64,000 bases of DNA from Unio delphinus (taxonomy: Eukaryota; Mollusca; Bivalvia; Unionida; Unionidae). The stretch lies in the NCBI GenBank assembly GCA_029339505.1, contig JAQISU010000115.1:1793001-1857000 (forward strand), given 5' to 3'. The first letter of the stretch is position 1. Every line of letters starts with the position of its first letter. Position numbers and translations under genes: made by a program. The notes below the pieces were generated by a model. The model was not told the origin of the DNA. It saw only the letters and a list, made by a program, of their open reading frames with translations, and made no database searches. Shown in pieces: positions 1 through 6,772 of the stretch.

Positions 1-401
1 TTAAATTTAGGATTAATTTTTAATAATCTCTTAGACTCTTTCATGTTTCCGTCTCTTGGACGTTTAAGATTAATTTTAGGATTAATTTTGTTACGTTTTT
101 TGGGTTTATCGAGATTAAATTTAGGATTAATTTTTAATAATCTCTTAAACTCTTTCATGTTTCCGTCTCTTGGACGTTTGAGATTAATTTTTAATAATCT
201 CTTGTTACGTTTTTTGGGTTTATCGAGATTAAATTTAGGATTAATCTTCAATAATCTCTTAAACTCTTTCATGTTTCCGTCTATTGGACGTTTTTTCGGT
301 TTATCGAAATTAAATTTAGGATTAATTTTCAATAATCTTTTAAACTCCTTATCAGCATTGAATTCAGCATTTTTCGAAGGCGTTCTCCTTAATTCCCTCA
401 T
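1..401 (-). CDS. Repetitive lysine-rich protein, 3' end outside window
   Basis: Read on the minus strand from the ATG at 401-399, the frame stays open for 133 codons to the window edge. It repeats a basic unit of the form K-E-F-K-R-L-L-K-I-N-P-K-F-N-x-D-K-P-K-K-R about four times, with linkers such as R-P-R-D-G-N-M. The plus-strand frame over the same bases (43-408) is also open but reads as Leu/Phe/Asn-rich text. I prefer the minus frame because it has an ATG at its head, polar natural-looking sequence, and a 24-bp divergent spacer to the next gene. The repeated K-R-rich design suggests nucleic-acid binding or a disordered linker, but I do not recognise the family. It could be the N-terminal part of a larger protein. 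Confidence 0.5.
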   Translation of the reverse strand, partial: MRELRRTPSKNAEFNADKEFKRLLKINPKFNFDKPKKRPIDGNMKEFKRLLKINPKFNLDKPKKRNKRLLKINLKRPRDGNMKEFKRLLKINPKFNLDKPKKRNKINPKINLKRPRDGNMKESKRLLKINPKF

Positions 402-425
402 GCTATAATTAAAACAAGCATTTAA
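402..425. promoter_or_regulatory. Short divergent intergenic spacer
   Basis: Only 24 bp separate the minus-strand ATG at 401 from the plus-strand ATG at 426. The spacer is A/T-rich (gctataattaaaacaagc...) and abuts a 'tttaaATG' start. If both ORFs are expressed, their promoters must overlap here. Inferred from position alone. Confidence 0.3.
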
Positions 426-806
426 ATGAAGAATTTATATATAATGAATCACTGCAAGTGGCTTATGATTGGATCAGTAACCCCGTGTAACATATCATGC
501 AGAAATGAGTTTTGTGGGTATCATATGCAAAGCTTTCGACGTGGAAGCCTTGGCCCGTTACCCTGCATACGATGTGGGATTGGGGTTAGGGGAAAATCTC
601 AGTTGTGTTTGAATTGCGGTGGAAAGCGATACAGGGAGTTGAAGCGTTATTATGATCAAAGAATAAAAAATGGACAATCAATCAGAAATTATGACCCTGA
701 AAAAGTCCCTGACACTGACAACGTCCCTGACAAAATCATAAGAACCCCTCAAGACTACATTGAAAGATTTATCATTAAACCAAACAATGAATTAGACAAA
801 CAATAG
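426..806 (+). CDS. Zinc-ribbon / Cys-rich small protein
   Basis: This 126-aa protein has nine well-spaced metal-ligand residues. C10, C21, C25, C30 and H33 form an N-terminal cluster, followed by a C-x2-C-x10-C-x2-C ribbon (C47, C50, C61, C64). A basic stretch (KRYRELKRYYDQR) comes next, and the C-terminal third is acidic and Pro-rich, probably disordered. The likely role is DNA or RNA binding, for example as a transcription factor-like or replication-associated protein, but no catalytic motif is visible. The start is ATG in a 'tttaaATG' context. The stop lies 14 bp before the HNH gene, so the two probably form a transcription unit. Homologues of this zinc-finger layout seem common in animal Polinton-like contigs; that is recollection and untested. 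Confidence 0.6.
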   Translation: MKNLYIMNHCKWLMIGSVTPCNISCRNEFCGYHMQSFRRGSLGPLPCIRCGIGVRGKSQLCLNCGGKRYRELKRYYDQRIKNGQSIRNYDPEKVPDTDNVPDKIIRTPQDYIERFIIKPNNELDKQ

Positions 807-820
807 TATTATGTATACGA

Positions 821-1315
821 ATGAACCAAGAATTCAGACACCATCCCTTGATTACAAATTATGAAGCATCCAGTGATGGTGTTGTAAGACACTGTAGACT
901 GAAGAAATCAGTTGGTGCTGTGAATAATCAAGGGTACTTGATGTTTACTGTTGGGAAGAAAACTTATCTCAATAATCGTTTCGCATTTGAATGTTTTTAT
1001 GGATTGATCGAGGATGATTCTGTCATTGATCACAAGGATTCTAATCCGAAAAACAATTCTTTATCAAATCTGCAGGCTGTTACTCAAAGTGAGAATACAA
1101 AACGAGGAAAGACTGGAAAATGCAAAACGGTTGGGAAGAGACCTGTGAAATCTTTGAATACGATAACTAACGAAGAAAAAATATTTCAATCAATAACCAG
1201 CGCCGGTAGGCATTTCGATATTTGTTCACCCTCAGTACGATTTGTCGCAGAGGGGATTTATCGAACGGCTATTTCAAAAAGGACGGGACAAAAAGTTCAA
1301 TTTAGTTATGTCTAA
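821..1315 (+). CDS. HNH homing-type endonuclease (NUMOD4-HNH-NUMOD1-like)
   Basis: A 164-aa protein in three parts. Residues 6-24 (H-H-P-L-I-T-N-Y-E-A-S-S-D-G-V-V-R) fit a NUMOD4-like start. Residues 69-92 carry the HNH_3 signature I-D-H-K-D-S-N-P-K-N-N-S-L-S-N-L followed by T-Q-S-E-N, with H71 and the Asn pair N78/N79 as the likely metal and general-base positions. Residues about 109-164 look like a NUMOD1 DNA-recognition helix-turn-helix (S-I-T-S-A-G-R-H-F pattern). Such enzymes nick or cut DNA at long sites and spread as selfish genes in phages and large DNA viruses. It is free-standing, with no sign of an intron or intein around it, and intact. The native H-H dipeptide is reduced to D-H, so activity is uncertain. 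Confidence 0.8.
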   Translation: MNQEFRHHPLITNYEASSDGVVRHCRLKKSVGAVNNQGYLMFTVGKKTYLNNRFAFECFYGLIEDDSVIDHKDSNPKNNSLSNLQAVTQSENTKRGKTGKCKTVGKRPVKSLNTITNEEKIFQSITSAGRHFDICSPSVRFVAEGIYRTAISKRTGQKVQFSYV

Positions 1316-1359
1316 TGCGTCATATTTTTCATTTAGAAATATATCATTATTATAGAATA

Positions 1360-1482
1360 ATGAATTCTGAAAACATGAATAGCATTTTATCCGAGATTTC
1401 AAAATTGAAAAGTTGGGATATTGAACTATCAGATGGGTTAAATCCTGATCAAATCATGTCTGATTTTCAGGATATAGAATAA
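1360..1482 (+). CDS. Small acidic ORF, 40 aa
   Basis: The ATG follows 'tatagaata', the same A/T-rich context seen before other genes of the block. It encodes a 40-residue peptide of mixed acidic and helical character containing K-S-W-D-I-E-L-S-D-G, ending in TAA at 1480-1482. It sits between the HNH gene and the 70-aa ORF with 44-bp and 21-bp gaps. No family is recognised. Its position and start context are the only support. Confidence 0.35.
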   Translation: MNSENMNSILSEISKLKSWDIELSDGLNPDQIMSDFQDIE

Positions 1483-1503
1483 GGAGTTAGCACTAACAAG
1501 TAT

Positions 1504-1716
1504 ATGCTACCAAAGAAGTATGCGCTCATCAAGAGAATTCAGAATTCTTTTCGGGACTCTCTCGCATTTTCCAGTGACGTAAGTGTGTTCGCTCCGTTGT
1601 ATACCATCGTAGAACGAATACGAAAAGAATTGGGGTACGAATACGAATTGAAAAAGGAGGTTAATTCTAAAATTAGAAACCAACGGGTATTAATTCAAGA
1701 AAATGAACAATTTTGA
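1504..1716 (+). CDS. Small basic protein, 70 aa, unknown
   Basis: A 70-residue ORF starting 'MLPKKYALIKRIQNSF', rich in Lys/Arg and Glu, with two predicted amphipathic helices (about residues 5-20 and 33-60). No motif is recognised. It follows the 40-aa ORF by 21 bp in the same direction and ends at the first copy of a 26-bp repeat, closing the accessory gene run before the capsid cluster. Viral origin is inferred from context. Confidence 0.45.
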   Translation: MLPKKYALIKRIQNSFRDSLAFSSDVSVFAPLYTIVERIRKELGYEYELKKEVNSKIRNQRVLIQENEQF

Positions 1717-1766
1717 TTGACCGACCATTTATCATTATTTGATTGACCGACCATTTATCATTATTT
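1715..1766 (+). repeat. Two tandem 26-bp repeats
   Basis: The unit beginning gattgaccgaccattt occurs exactly twice (1715-1740, 1741-1766) and is followed by a 5-bp partial copy. It lies at the end of the accessory genes, in the 346-bp gap before the virion cluster, and could be a protein-binding or recombination site. Confidence 0.85.
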
Positions 1767-1898
1767 GATTGTTACCGTCCCTCATAGAGATTTTCATTTT
1801 TTTTTTTTAGCATTTTTTGATTGACAATGTCAAAAACAGTGAAAATATTTCACACTGAATAAAAATTGATGGACGGTTCAGATTGATCAAAATAGAAT

Positions 1899-1948
1899 GA
1901 GGGAAGTGTGGTATTAATTATTTTATATACAATTTCCACACTTCCCTC
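1899..1948. other. Hairpin with 13-bp perfect stem in viral intergenic gap
   Basis: gagggaagtgtgg (1899-1911) is the exact reverse complement of ccacacttccctc (1936-1948), around a 24-nt A/T-rich loop. It lies between the accessory genes and the first virion gene. It could end upstream transcripts or bind a regulator; no T-run follows directly. An intrastrand hairpin is seen directly, its function is not. Confidence 0.8.
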
Positions 1949-2013
1949 AAACCTGATAGGATGAAATAACACTTCCACGATGATGTTAGGTCGGGTTCGG
2001 GAAAATTGTTTCA

Positions 2014-2062
2014 CAATTGAAAAATTGTTTTGCAATTGAAAAATTGTTTCTGATTTCAAATA
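2014..2062 (+). promoter_or_regulatory. Leader with repeated caattgaaaaattg element, first copy
   Basis: The element caattgaaaaattg occurs at 2014 and again at 2033. The second copy continues through tttctgatttcaaata directly into the ATG at 2063. The last 30 bases match the 30 bases before the ATG at 2992 at 29 of 30 positions. Such conservation right up to two start codons suggests a shared late promoter or 5' leader. Confidence 0.6.
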
Positions 2063-2932
2063 ATGGTCAATGAAGCATTAACAACCCGATTGGCTCGTGA
2101 ACGACTGGATGCAATCAGGAGATTTGTACCAATTCGTGACTCTGTACGGAATAAACTACAACAACGACAGAGTCTTCAGACTGATTTTGCTGCGGGATCT
2201 GAAGAATTGTTTAAACCAGTAACCACAGCAACGAAGGAGATAGAGCGTGCTATACTGGGAGATGATCCTGACGGTAAAAGAAAAGAAGAGGGTCTTATTC
2301 CTGTGTTAGAAAAAATAGCAAAAAGAACTAAACAAACAAAAAAATCCTTGCAATCACTTCCTCAGGATATATCAACCGCTTCGAAACGAAAATTTAAAGG
2401 ATTTCAGGAAGAACTAGTTAGTGGACTACCTAAATCAATTATATTTACCGAGAGCGCTAAACAACAAATTCTCAACGAGGATATAGACAATTTAGGTGAA
2501 TTCGCTGCTAACAGCTATGATTCACAAGAGAAGTTTTTCACGGACAATTATTCGGATTATAGAATGTCACATAATGAATGGGCTGATATAGTGTATGAAA
2601 TAAATACTGGGAGTTTAGATAGAAGGATGAAGGAATACAGAGACTTCAAGAGAAAATTTCGACTCCAAATAAGACAGCCATACGATGAGAAGAAATTTCT
2701 GGGGAGTGGTCTAGTTGGAAACGCTAGCGTTTCATGTCCTGGTAGTGTTCTCAGTGATATATCACGATTAGAGGTTCTTGTAGGAGGGTTCCGAGCCGGA
2801 AATAACTCACCGGAAATAATTAATGAAGCAGCTGATATCTGTAGACGATTATTTCAGGGTGGTATCATGGATATCAGCACATATCGAGATTTCATTGGCG
2901 AGTTAGTGGAAAGTGGGTATCATAGTGACTGA
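2063..2932 (+). CDS. Coiled-coil virion-associated protein, 289 aa
   Basis: Residues 1-120 are charged and helix-forming (Arg/Glu/Lys/Gln-rich, few Pro), consistent with coiled coil. The middle contains a Y/D-rich stretch around Y-S-D-Y-R-M-S-H-N-E-W. The C-terminal 70 residues hold a compact domain around R-L-E-V-L-V-G-G-F-R-A-G-N-N-S and end in short helices. The domain resembles one often found next to capsid genes of animal Polinton-like elements (recollection). Opening the capsid cluster and sharing its leader with the next gene suggest a structural or assembly role. A scaffold or minor capsid function is inference. The ORF is intact, and the start is the first ATG after the conserved leader. 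Confidence 0.55.
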   Translation: MVNEALTTRLARERLDAIRRFVPIRDSVRNKLQQRQSLQTDFAAGSEELFKPVTTATKEIERAILGDDPDGKRKEEGLIPVLEKIAKRTKQTKKSLQSLPQDISTASKRKFKGFQEELVSGLPKSIIFTESAKQQILNEDIDNLGEFAANSYDSQEKFFTDNYSDYRMSHNEWADIVYEINTGSLDRRMKEYRDFKRKFRLQIRQPYDEKKFLGSGLVGNASVSCPGSVLSDISRLEVLVGGFRAGNNSPEIINEAADICRRLFQGGIMDISTYRDFIGELVESGYHSD

Positions 2933-2961
2933 ATTGAAAAGTCAATTGATTAGATAAATAA

Positions 2962-2991
2962 CAATTGAAAAATTGCTTCTGATTTCAAATA
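2962..2991 (+). promoter_or_regulatory. Leader with caattgaaaaattg element, second copy
   Basis: This 30-bp copy of the leader before 2063 differs at one base (t to c after caattgaaaaattg) and ends exactly at the ATG of the next gene. Conservation of non-coding bases between two genes is the evidence for function. Confidence 0.6.
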
Positions 2992-3441
2992 ATGATCATA
3001 CACTACAATCATGATAAACCAACCCCAGTCTACGTAGTTAATTCACGGTTTCCGGTTTATAGAGCATACTACGGAGATGGTTTAGGTAATACCATTGCAG
3101 GGTTATTTGCGAGAATGGCTCCAAAAGTGATGCCGTTGGCTAAACAATTAGGAATGAAAGCAATTGATGTTATTCGTGATAAGGGTATTGGTGCTGTTGG
3201 AGATCTTGCTGGAAAAGCGTTTTCAACTGCGAAGAATAAATTAACATCATTAGTGAAATCACGGATGAAATCCAAAGGATTTTCAAAACCGTTACCGTCT
3301 ACAGCGGAAATGCCTGCAAGTGTTAGTAGAATTATAAATAACGCAGTAGATGAAAAATTAGCGTCGATGGTTTTAACCCCCGACCAAAGCAATATTGCAA
3401 ATATGATAGCAGGAAGTGGCTTTAAAAAACTACGACAATGA
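2992..3441 (+). CDS. Minor virion protein with amphipathic/membrane-active segment
   Basis: A 149-aa protein. After a Tyr-rich head, residues 27-54 (Y-G-D-G-L-G-N-T-I-A-G-L-F-A-R-M-A-P-K-V-M-P) form a Gly-rich hydrophobic amphipathic segment, followed by a K/R-rich region (about 80-100). This order, G-L-F-x-R-x-x-P followed by basic tail, resembles the membrane-active and core minor proteins encoded beside the capsid gene in adenovirus-like and Polinton-like elements. A role in membrane penetration or genome packaging is an inference. The ORF is intact, shares its 5' leader with the preceding gene, and lies 41 bp before the capsid gene. Confidence 0.6.
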   Translation: MIIHYNHDKPTPVYVVNSRFPVYRAYYGDGLGNTIAGLFARMAPKVMPLAKQLGMKAIDVIRDKGIGAVGDLAGKAFSTAKNKLTSLVKSRMKSKGFSKPLPSTAEMPASVSRIINNAVDEKLASMVLTPDQSNIANMIAGSGFKKLRQ

Positions 3442-3482
3442 AAATGTAAAATCGCGATTTAGACTCTGATAAATAGAATAAA

Positions 3483-4895
3483 ATGTTCAAAAAGTCACCT
3501 GATCCAGCGTTTGATATAGACGCCCCAGTCCCCAAGAATGATTCTGTACGCGATTATCAATATTACGCCTATCATGCAATAGACCCAAATAGTCGAGCAA
3601 GAATTGAACTTCAATTCCATGATACCAGTAAATACTTTTTGCCCTGTGAAGCGTTTATTGAAGTAGAAGGAGAAATTGTAACAGCTGCTGATACTCCTGC
3701 TGTACCAGCACCGTATCCAGCTGGTACTCAAGTCGGTTTTGTCAATAATGGTATCATGGCGTTATTTGAGAGTGCAAAATATCTCATTGATGGAAAAGAA
3801 ATTGAGGCGATAGATCGCGATGTTGATGTGGCTACAACAATAATCGGGTTAGCGAGATATTCCGATGATTATACAAGATCAGCAGGACCTTCTATGATGT
3901 TTGCAAAAGATGCTACAAATACCGCTGGAGGAAAACAATTTGTTGTAAGACGACCAAAGAATAATGCTGGCACCGCTAATATTGATGCCGAAGATATGAT
4001 TATAAACAACGATGTTAATTTCACTCTAGGAGCTGCAACACCTATTTCAATGCTGCAAGGAGCGCGTAAATCATTTTCATGCGCGATTCCACTGCATCAT
4101 ATATTTGGATTCTGTAGAAACGTCCGAATAGTTATTTATGGAGCGAAGCATACAGTATCGCTTGTACGAAAGAGTGATGATAGTGACGCAATCTGGAGGA
4201 TTTCAGCAGACAATGCAAATCCAAATGCTGATGCCGGTAAAGTCAATTTAACAAAAATATCATTGTGGATGCCAGTGTTGACTCCAGCAATCACCGCAGA
4301 AGAACGATTACTATCATTTATGGACCAAGGAGGAAAGTCGTTGTTGAGTTGGCTAACCGTGAGTACAGATGTTAAACAATCAAATATCAACGGGTTATTC
4401 ACTTGGAATCTAGCATCAAAACAAGGCGTTTCTGCGCCACGTCATATATTTATTGCGTTACAGGATAACACACGAGTTGGCGATCAACGTTTCAGTCATA
4501 TGATATTTGATCAATTAGGTGTGAAAGACGTCTCACTGAGAATAAACGGCCAACAGCAACCATCCGAGGATATACAACTTAATTACACAGAAAATCATAT
4601 TGCACGAGTTTATCATCGTCTGTTGTCATTTATGGCACGGGATCAAAATGTGGATACTGGTTTGCAAATATCACAATATGATTTTAAAAATCTGTATCCG
4701 ATCTATTACTTCTCACTGGAACATCTCGATTTGATGAGACAATCTGTTGTTGATATACATTTTAGAGCTAATGTGACTCGTGGTGCTATTGCTGATTATA
4801 GAGCGGTTGCTGTCATTCTCAGTGATAAATCAATGCTACTTGAAGGTGTTGGTGGAAGAATGAGAGTGGTAGATGCACCAGTGGAAAACATGTAA
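3483..4895 (+). CDS. Probable double jelly-roll major capsid protein
   Basis: The longest ORF of the window, 470 aa, is free of stops and beta-rich. It has the landmarks of the Polinton/adintovirus hexon-like family: an early Q-F-H-D-T-S-K-Y strand (about 44-51), the N-N-G-I-M-A-L-F-E-S segment (88-97) followed by I-D-G-K-E-I-E, and later F-M-D-Q-G-G-K-S and R-V-Y-H-R-L-L-S-F strands. The length is close to that family's usual 450-650 aa. Trimers of such proteins build icosahedral shells. It sits centrally among minor virion genes and the protease. The start follows 'agaataaa' in the A/T-rich context shared by the block. I assign it from pattern and context; a structural comparison was not possible. 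Confidence 0.75.
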   Translation: MFKKSPDPAFDIDAPVPKNDSVRDYQYYAYHAIDPNSRARIELQFHDTSKYFLPCEAFIEVEGEIVTAADTPAVPAPYPAGTQVGFVNNGIMALFESAKYLIDGKEIEAIDRDVDVATTIIGLARYSDDYTRSAGPSMMFAKDATNTAGGKQFVVRRPKNNAGTANIDAEDMIINNDVNFTLGAATPISMLQGARKSFSCAIPLHHIFGFCRNVRIVIYGAKHTVSLVRKSDDSDAIWRISADNANPNADAGKVNLTKISLWMPVLTPAITAEERLLSFMDQGGKSLLSWLTVSTDVKQSNINGLFTWNLASKQGVSAPRHIFIALQDNTRVGDQRFSHMIFDQLGVKDVSLRINGQQQPSEDIQLNYTENHIARVYHRLLSFMARDQNVDTGLQISQYDFKNLYPIYYFSLEHLDLMRQSVVDIHFRANVTRGAIADYRAVAVILSDKSMLLEGVGGRMRVVDAPVENM

Positions 4896-4935
4896 TTGAA
4901 ATTGTAAACGATTTAGAATCAATCAATTATGTATA

Positions 4936-5286
4936 ATGTCATATAGTAATATTAGTGTGGCGTTAACTCCCGGTCAATTAAAAAAATTGCAATCGGAATC
5001 AGCTACAAAATGTGGAACCACAATCACGTTGAAACCCAACCAAATGACTGGTGGTGCAAATAAACTATCGCATATTTCCGTTGTTAGCTGCGATTCCAGC
5101 ATTGATTGCTGGAGCCCCAGCGGTGGCTAAAGCGGCAGCGTTAGGAGCCGTTGATACTGCAGCAGGAATGCCACTAAAGAAGGCAACTGGGAAAGGATAT
5201 AAAAAAAGGGAAAGGGTCTAAGACTACCAGGAACCCCGTATTCGTGGTACAGCGGAAAGGGTCTAAGACTAGGACCGGTTTATTAA
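4936..5286 (+). pseudogene. Minor virion protein with two compensating frameshifts
   Basis: The frame from ATG 4936 begins M-S-Y-S-N-I-S-V-A-L-T-P-G-Q-L and stops at 5130. Near 5070 the next frame continues with a hydrophobic Ala/Leu/Ile/Pro segment (I-F-P-L-L-A-A-I-P-A-L-I-A-G-A-P). It runs to 5221, ending in a Lys-rich tail. At the A7-G3 run (5201-5210) the original frame resumes with G-K-G-L-R-L-P-G-T-P-Y-S-W and ends at 5286. The three pieces together have the expected order of a small minor virion protein: an N-terminal motif, a membrane-active hydrophobic core, and a basic Gly-Lys-rich C-terminus. I infer one base gained near 5070 and one shift near 5205. The gene end overlaps the protease reading frame. 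Sequencing error is the alternative. Confidence 0.65.
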
Positions 5287-5321
5287 TTGGAGAGTCTATG
5301 ACTCAGGAACCTATGGTTCCC

Positions 5322-5777
5322 ATGTCCAATTTTGATTTACTCGATGCTGCTAAAAAACTCGCGATTAAAAACTTCAGAGGTGTCTTTATGAAAGATCAAT
5401 TACCACATCAACCAAACAGCGTTGAAACCGGAATCATTAATTTAGATAACAGCACCGGACCTGGAACTCACTGGGTTGCATACGCTATTGATCCACGTGG
5501 GATTGTCTATTTTGATTCATATGGATTAGCCCCACCAAAAGAGTTTATGCGTTATATAAAAACCCTTCCAATGAAGACTTGGTATTCTACGCTACCAACA
5601 CAACAAATGAATGACCCACCAAGATGTGGCAGCGAAGTATTAAATGTCCTTAACGCTATTTCTAACCCCTTGAGTAACCCAAGCGGAAAACCACCACATG
5701 TTGTCGTGAATGAATACACTAGTAATCGCTGGAGAAAATCGAAGATTTTTCAACGAAGTCGTCAAAAACGATTTTAG
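5322..5777 (+). CDS. Adenain-like cysteine protease
   Basis: A 151-aa protein counted from the ATG at 5322; in-frame ATGs also exist at 5298 and 5313. The N-terminus M-S-N-F-D-L-L matches the usual start of this family, so 5322 is preferred. The catalytic set is in order: His50 in G-T-H-W-V-A-Y, Asp65 in Y-F-D-S-Y-G, Gln94/95 in P-T-Q-Q-M, Cys102 in P-R-C-G. The N-F-R-G-V-F motif at 17-22 is also typical. In adenoviruses and Polinton-like elements such C48/C5-type proteases cleave virion precursors during maturation. It is intact although the gene before it is frameshifted, and lies downstream of the capsid gene as expected. Confidence 0.85.
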   Translation: MSNFDLLDAAKKLAIKNFRGVFMKDQLPHQPNSVETGIINLDNSTGPGTHWVAYAIDPRGIVYFDSYGLAPPKEFMRYIKTLPMKTWYSTLPTQQMNDPPRCGSEVLNVLNAISNPLSNPSGKPPHVVVNEYTSNRWRKSKIFQRSRQKRF

Positions 5778-5801
5778 AGAGAGAAAGAGTTTTACAATAA
5801 C

Positions 5802-6257
5802 ATGATTGATATTTGGGGGAGATCTTTGAAACCCAAACCCGATGACACTGCAACCGGTGATGTAAAAAAACTAATCGAAGATGAAATAGCTGAGACGTTA
5901 AATTTAGCAAGTGTTGACCCGAACGAAATAGTTGTATTTCAGGACAAACAGGGTAAATTGAAAAGCAGTGATGTGTCATTGAATGACATTTTGATACGGC
6001 AGCGCGACGCCGCTGAAAACTCTATTGCGCTATATTCCGACAGTGGACAACTTAAACCAGGCGCACTTGTGTCTACAATCACTGACGCGATTGACGCCCA
6101 CAAACGTGATCTGGAGGATTATATACGAGGTTATAGTACTTTTCGCAAAAATGTCGTACATAAATTCTTTGGAACCCCGCTTGTGGTTGGCATGGCTCTC
6201 GCTGAAATTAAAACTATCTATCGCTATTCTTTTTTAACAAGGACGCGGGAAGGATGA
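5802..6257 (+). CDS. Fibre/spike-like protein, first of three overlapping ORFs
   Basis: A 151-aa protein. Residues about 44-70 (N-E-I-V-V-F-Q-D-K-Q-G-K-L-K-S-S-D-V) read like the stalk entry of viral fibre proteins, with predicted turns and short beta repeats. The C-terminus carries one copy of the reiterated motif H-K-F-F-G-T-P-L-V-V-G-M-A-L-A-E-I. The stop TGA at 6255-6257 overlaps the next ATG (6254), a 4-base ATGA overlap, so the products are probably translated from a coupled or shared message, or are parts of a broken longer gene. The receptor-binding role is inference. Confidence 0.5.
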   Translation: MIDIWGRSLKPKPDDTATGDVKKLIEDEIAETLNLASVDPNEIVVFQDKQGKLKSSDVSLNDILIRQRDAAENSIALYSDSGQLKPGALVSTITDAIDAHKRDLEDYIRGYSTFRKNVVHKFFGTPLVVGMALAEIKTIYRYSFLTRTREG

Positions 6258-6772
6258 TGAATGAAAATGAAATCAAGGCAAATTATCTCGAGATTTCTAA
6301 ACTAATAGAAGATCAAAAACCCACTAACGACGTCATTGTTAAGTTGTTTGGAACCCCGCTTGTGGCAGGCATGACTCTCGCTGAAATCAGTGAGTTTATC
6401 GGCAAGCACACTCACAATGCCTACATCGCTAATAATTTCTTTGGTATCCCGGCTACATCTACAATAACTCTCAAAGATATTAATATGTTTATGGTGAGAC
6501 AAACAACACTTAATACCATCGTGGATAGATTTTTGGGGAGAACACCTGTTTCTGAAACCACATCGTTGACAGGTCCAACCCTCGCTGAAGTTAAAAAAGC
6601 TATTGACGAACAAAAATCCGCCAGCGAAATGGTTAATAATTTCTTTAGAGGACCTGAAGGTTACGATACCACTACGACATATTTTGACCTCGCTAGTGAT
6701 TATAAACTCCGAGTAGATATGGATTTTGGCTTTTTTTTACTTCATTTTTTAAACGCCGCAATAGAACGTTGA
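6254..6772 (+). CDS. Protein with four F-F-G-x-P motif copies
   Basis: A 172-aa protein built largely from degenerate copies of one module spaced about 35-40 residues apart. They are V-K-L-F-G-T-P-L-V-A-G-M-T-L-A-E-I, N-N-F-F-G-I-P-A-T-S-T-I-T-L-K-D-I, D-R-F-L-G-R-T-P-V followed by T-L-A-E-V, and N-N-F-F-R-G-P. At DNA level the first copy shares tttggaaccccgcttgtgg exactly with the preceding ORF, so duplication or gene conversion is recent. No known domain is recognised. A repeat-built surface or spike component is a possibility. It overlaps its neighbours at both ends. Confidence 0.5.
   Translation: MMNENEIKANYLEISKLIEDQKPTNDVIVKLFGTPLVAGMTLAEISEFIGKHTHNAYIANNFFGIPATSTITLKDINMFMVRQTTLNTIVDRFLGRTPVSETTSLTGPTLAEVKKAIDEQKSASEMVNNFFRGPEGYDTTTTYFDLASDYKLRVDMDFGFFLLHFLNAAIER

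Noticed and set aside
43..408. Plus-strand 121-codon frame, Leu/Phe/Asn-rich repeats
   Set aside because: It is the complement of the better supported lysine-rich minus-strand ORF with its own ATG at 401.
2063..2932. Packaging ATPase or polymerase
   Set aside because: No Walker A, Walker B or polymerase motifs in this or any other viral ORF in the window.
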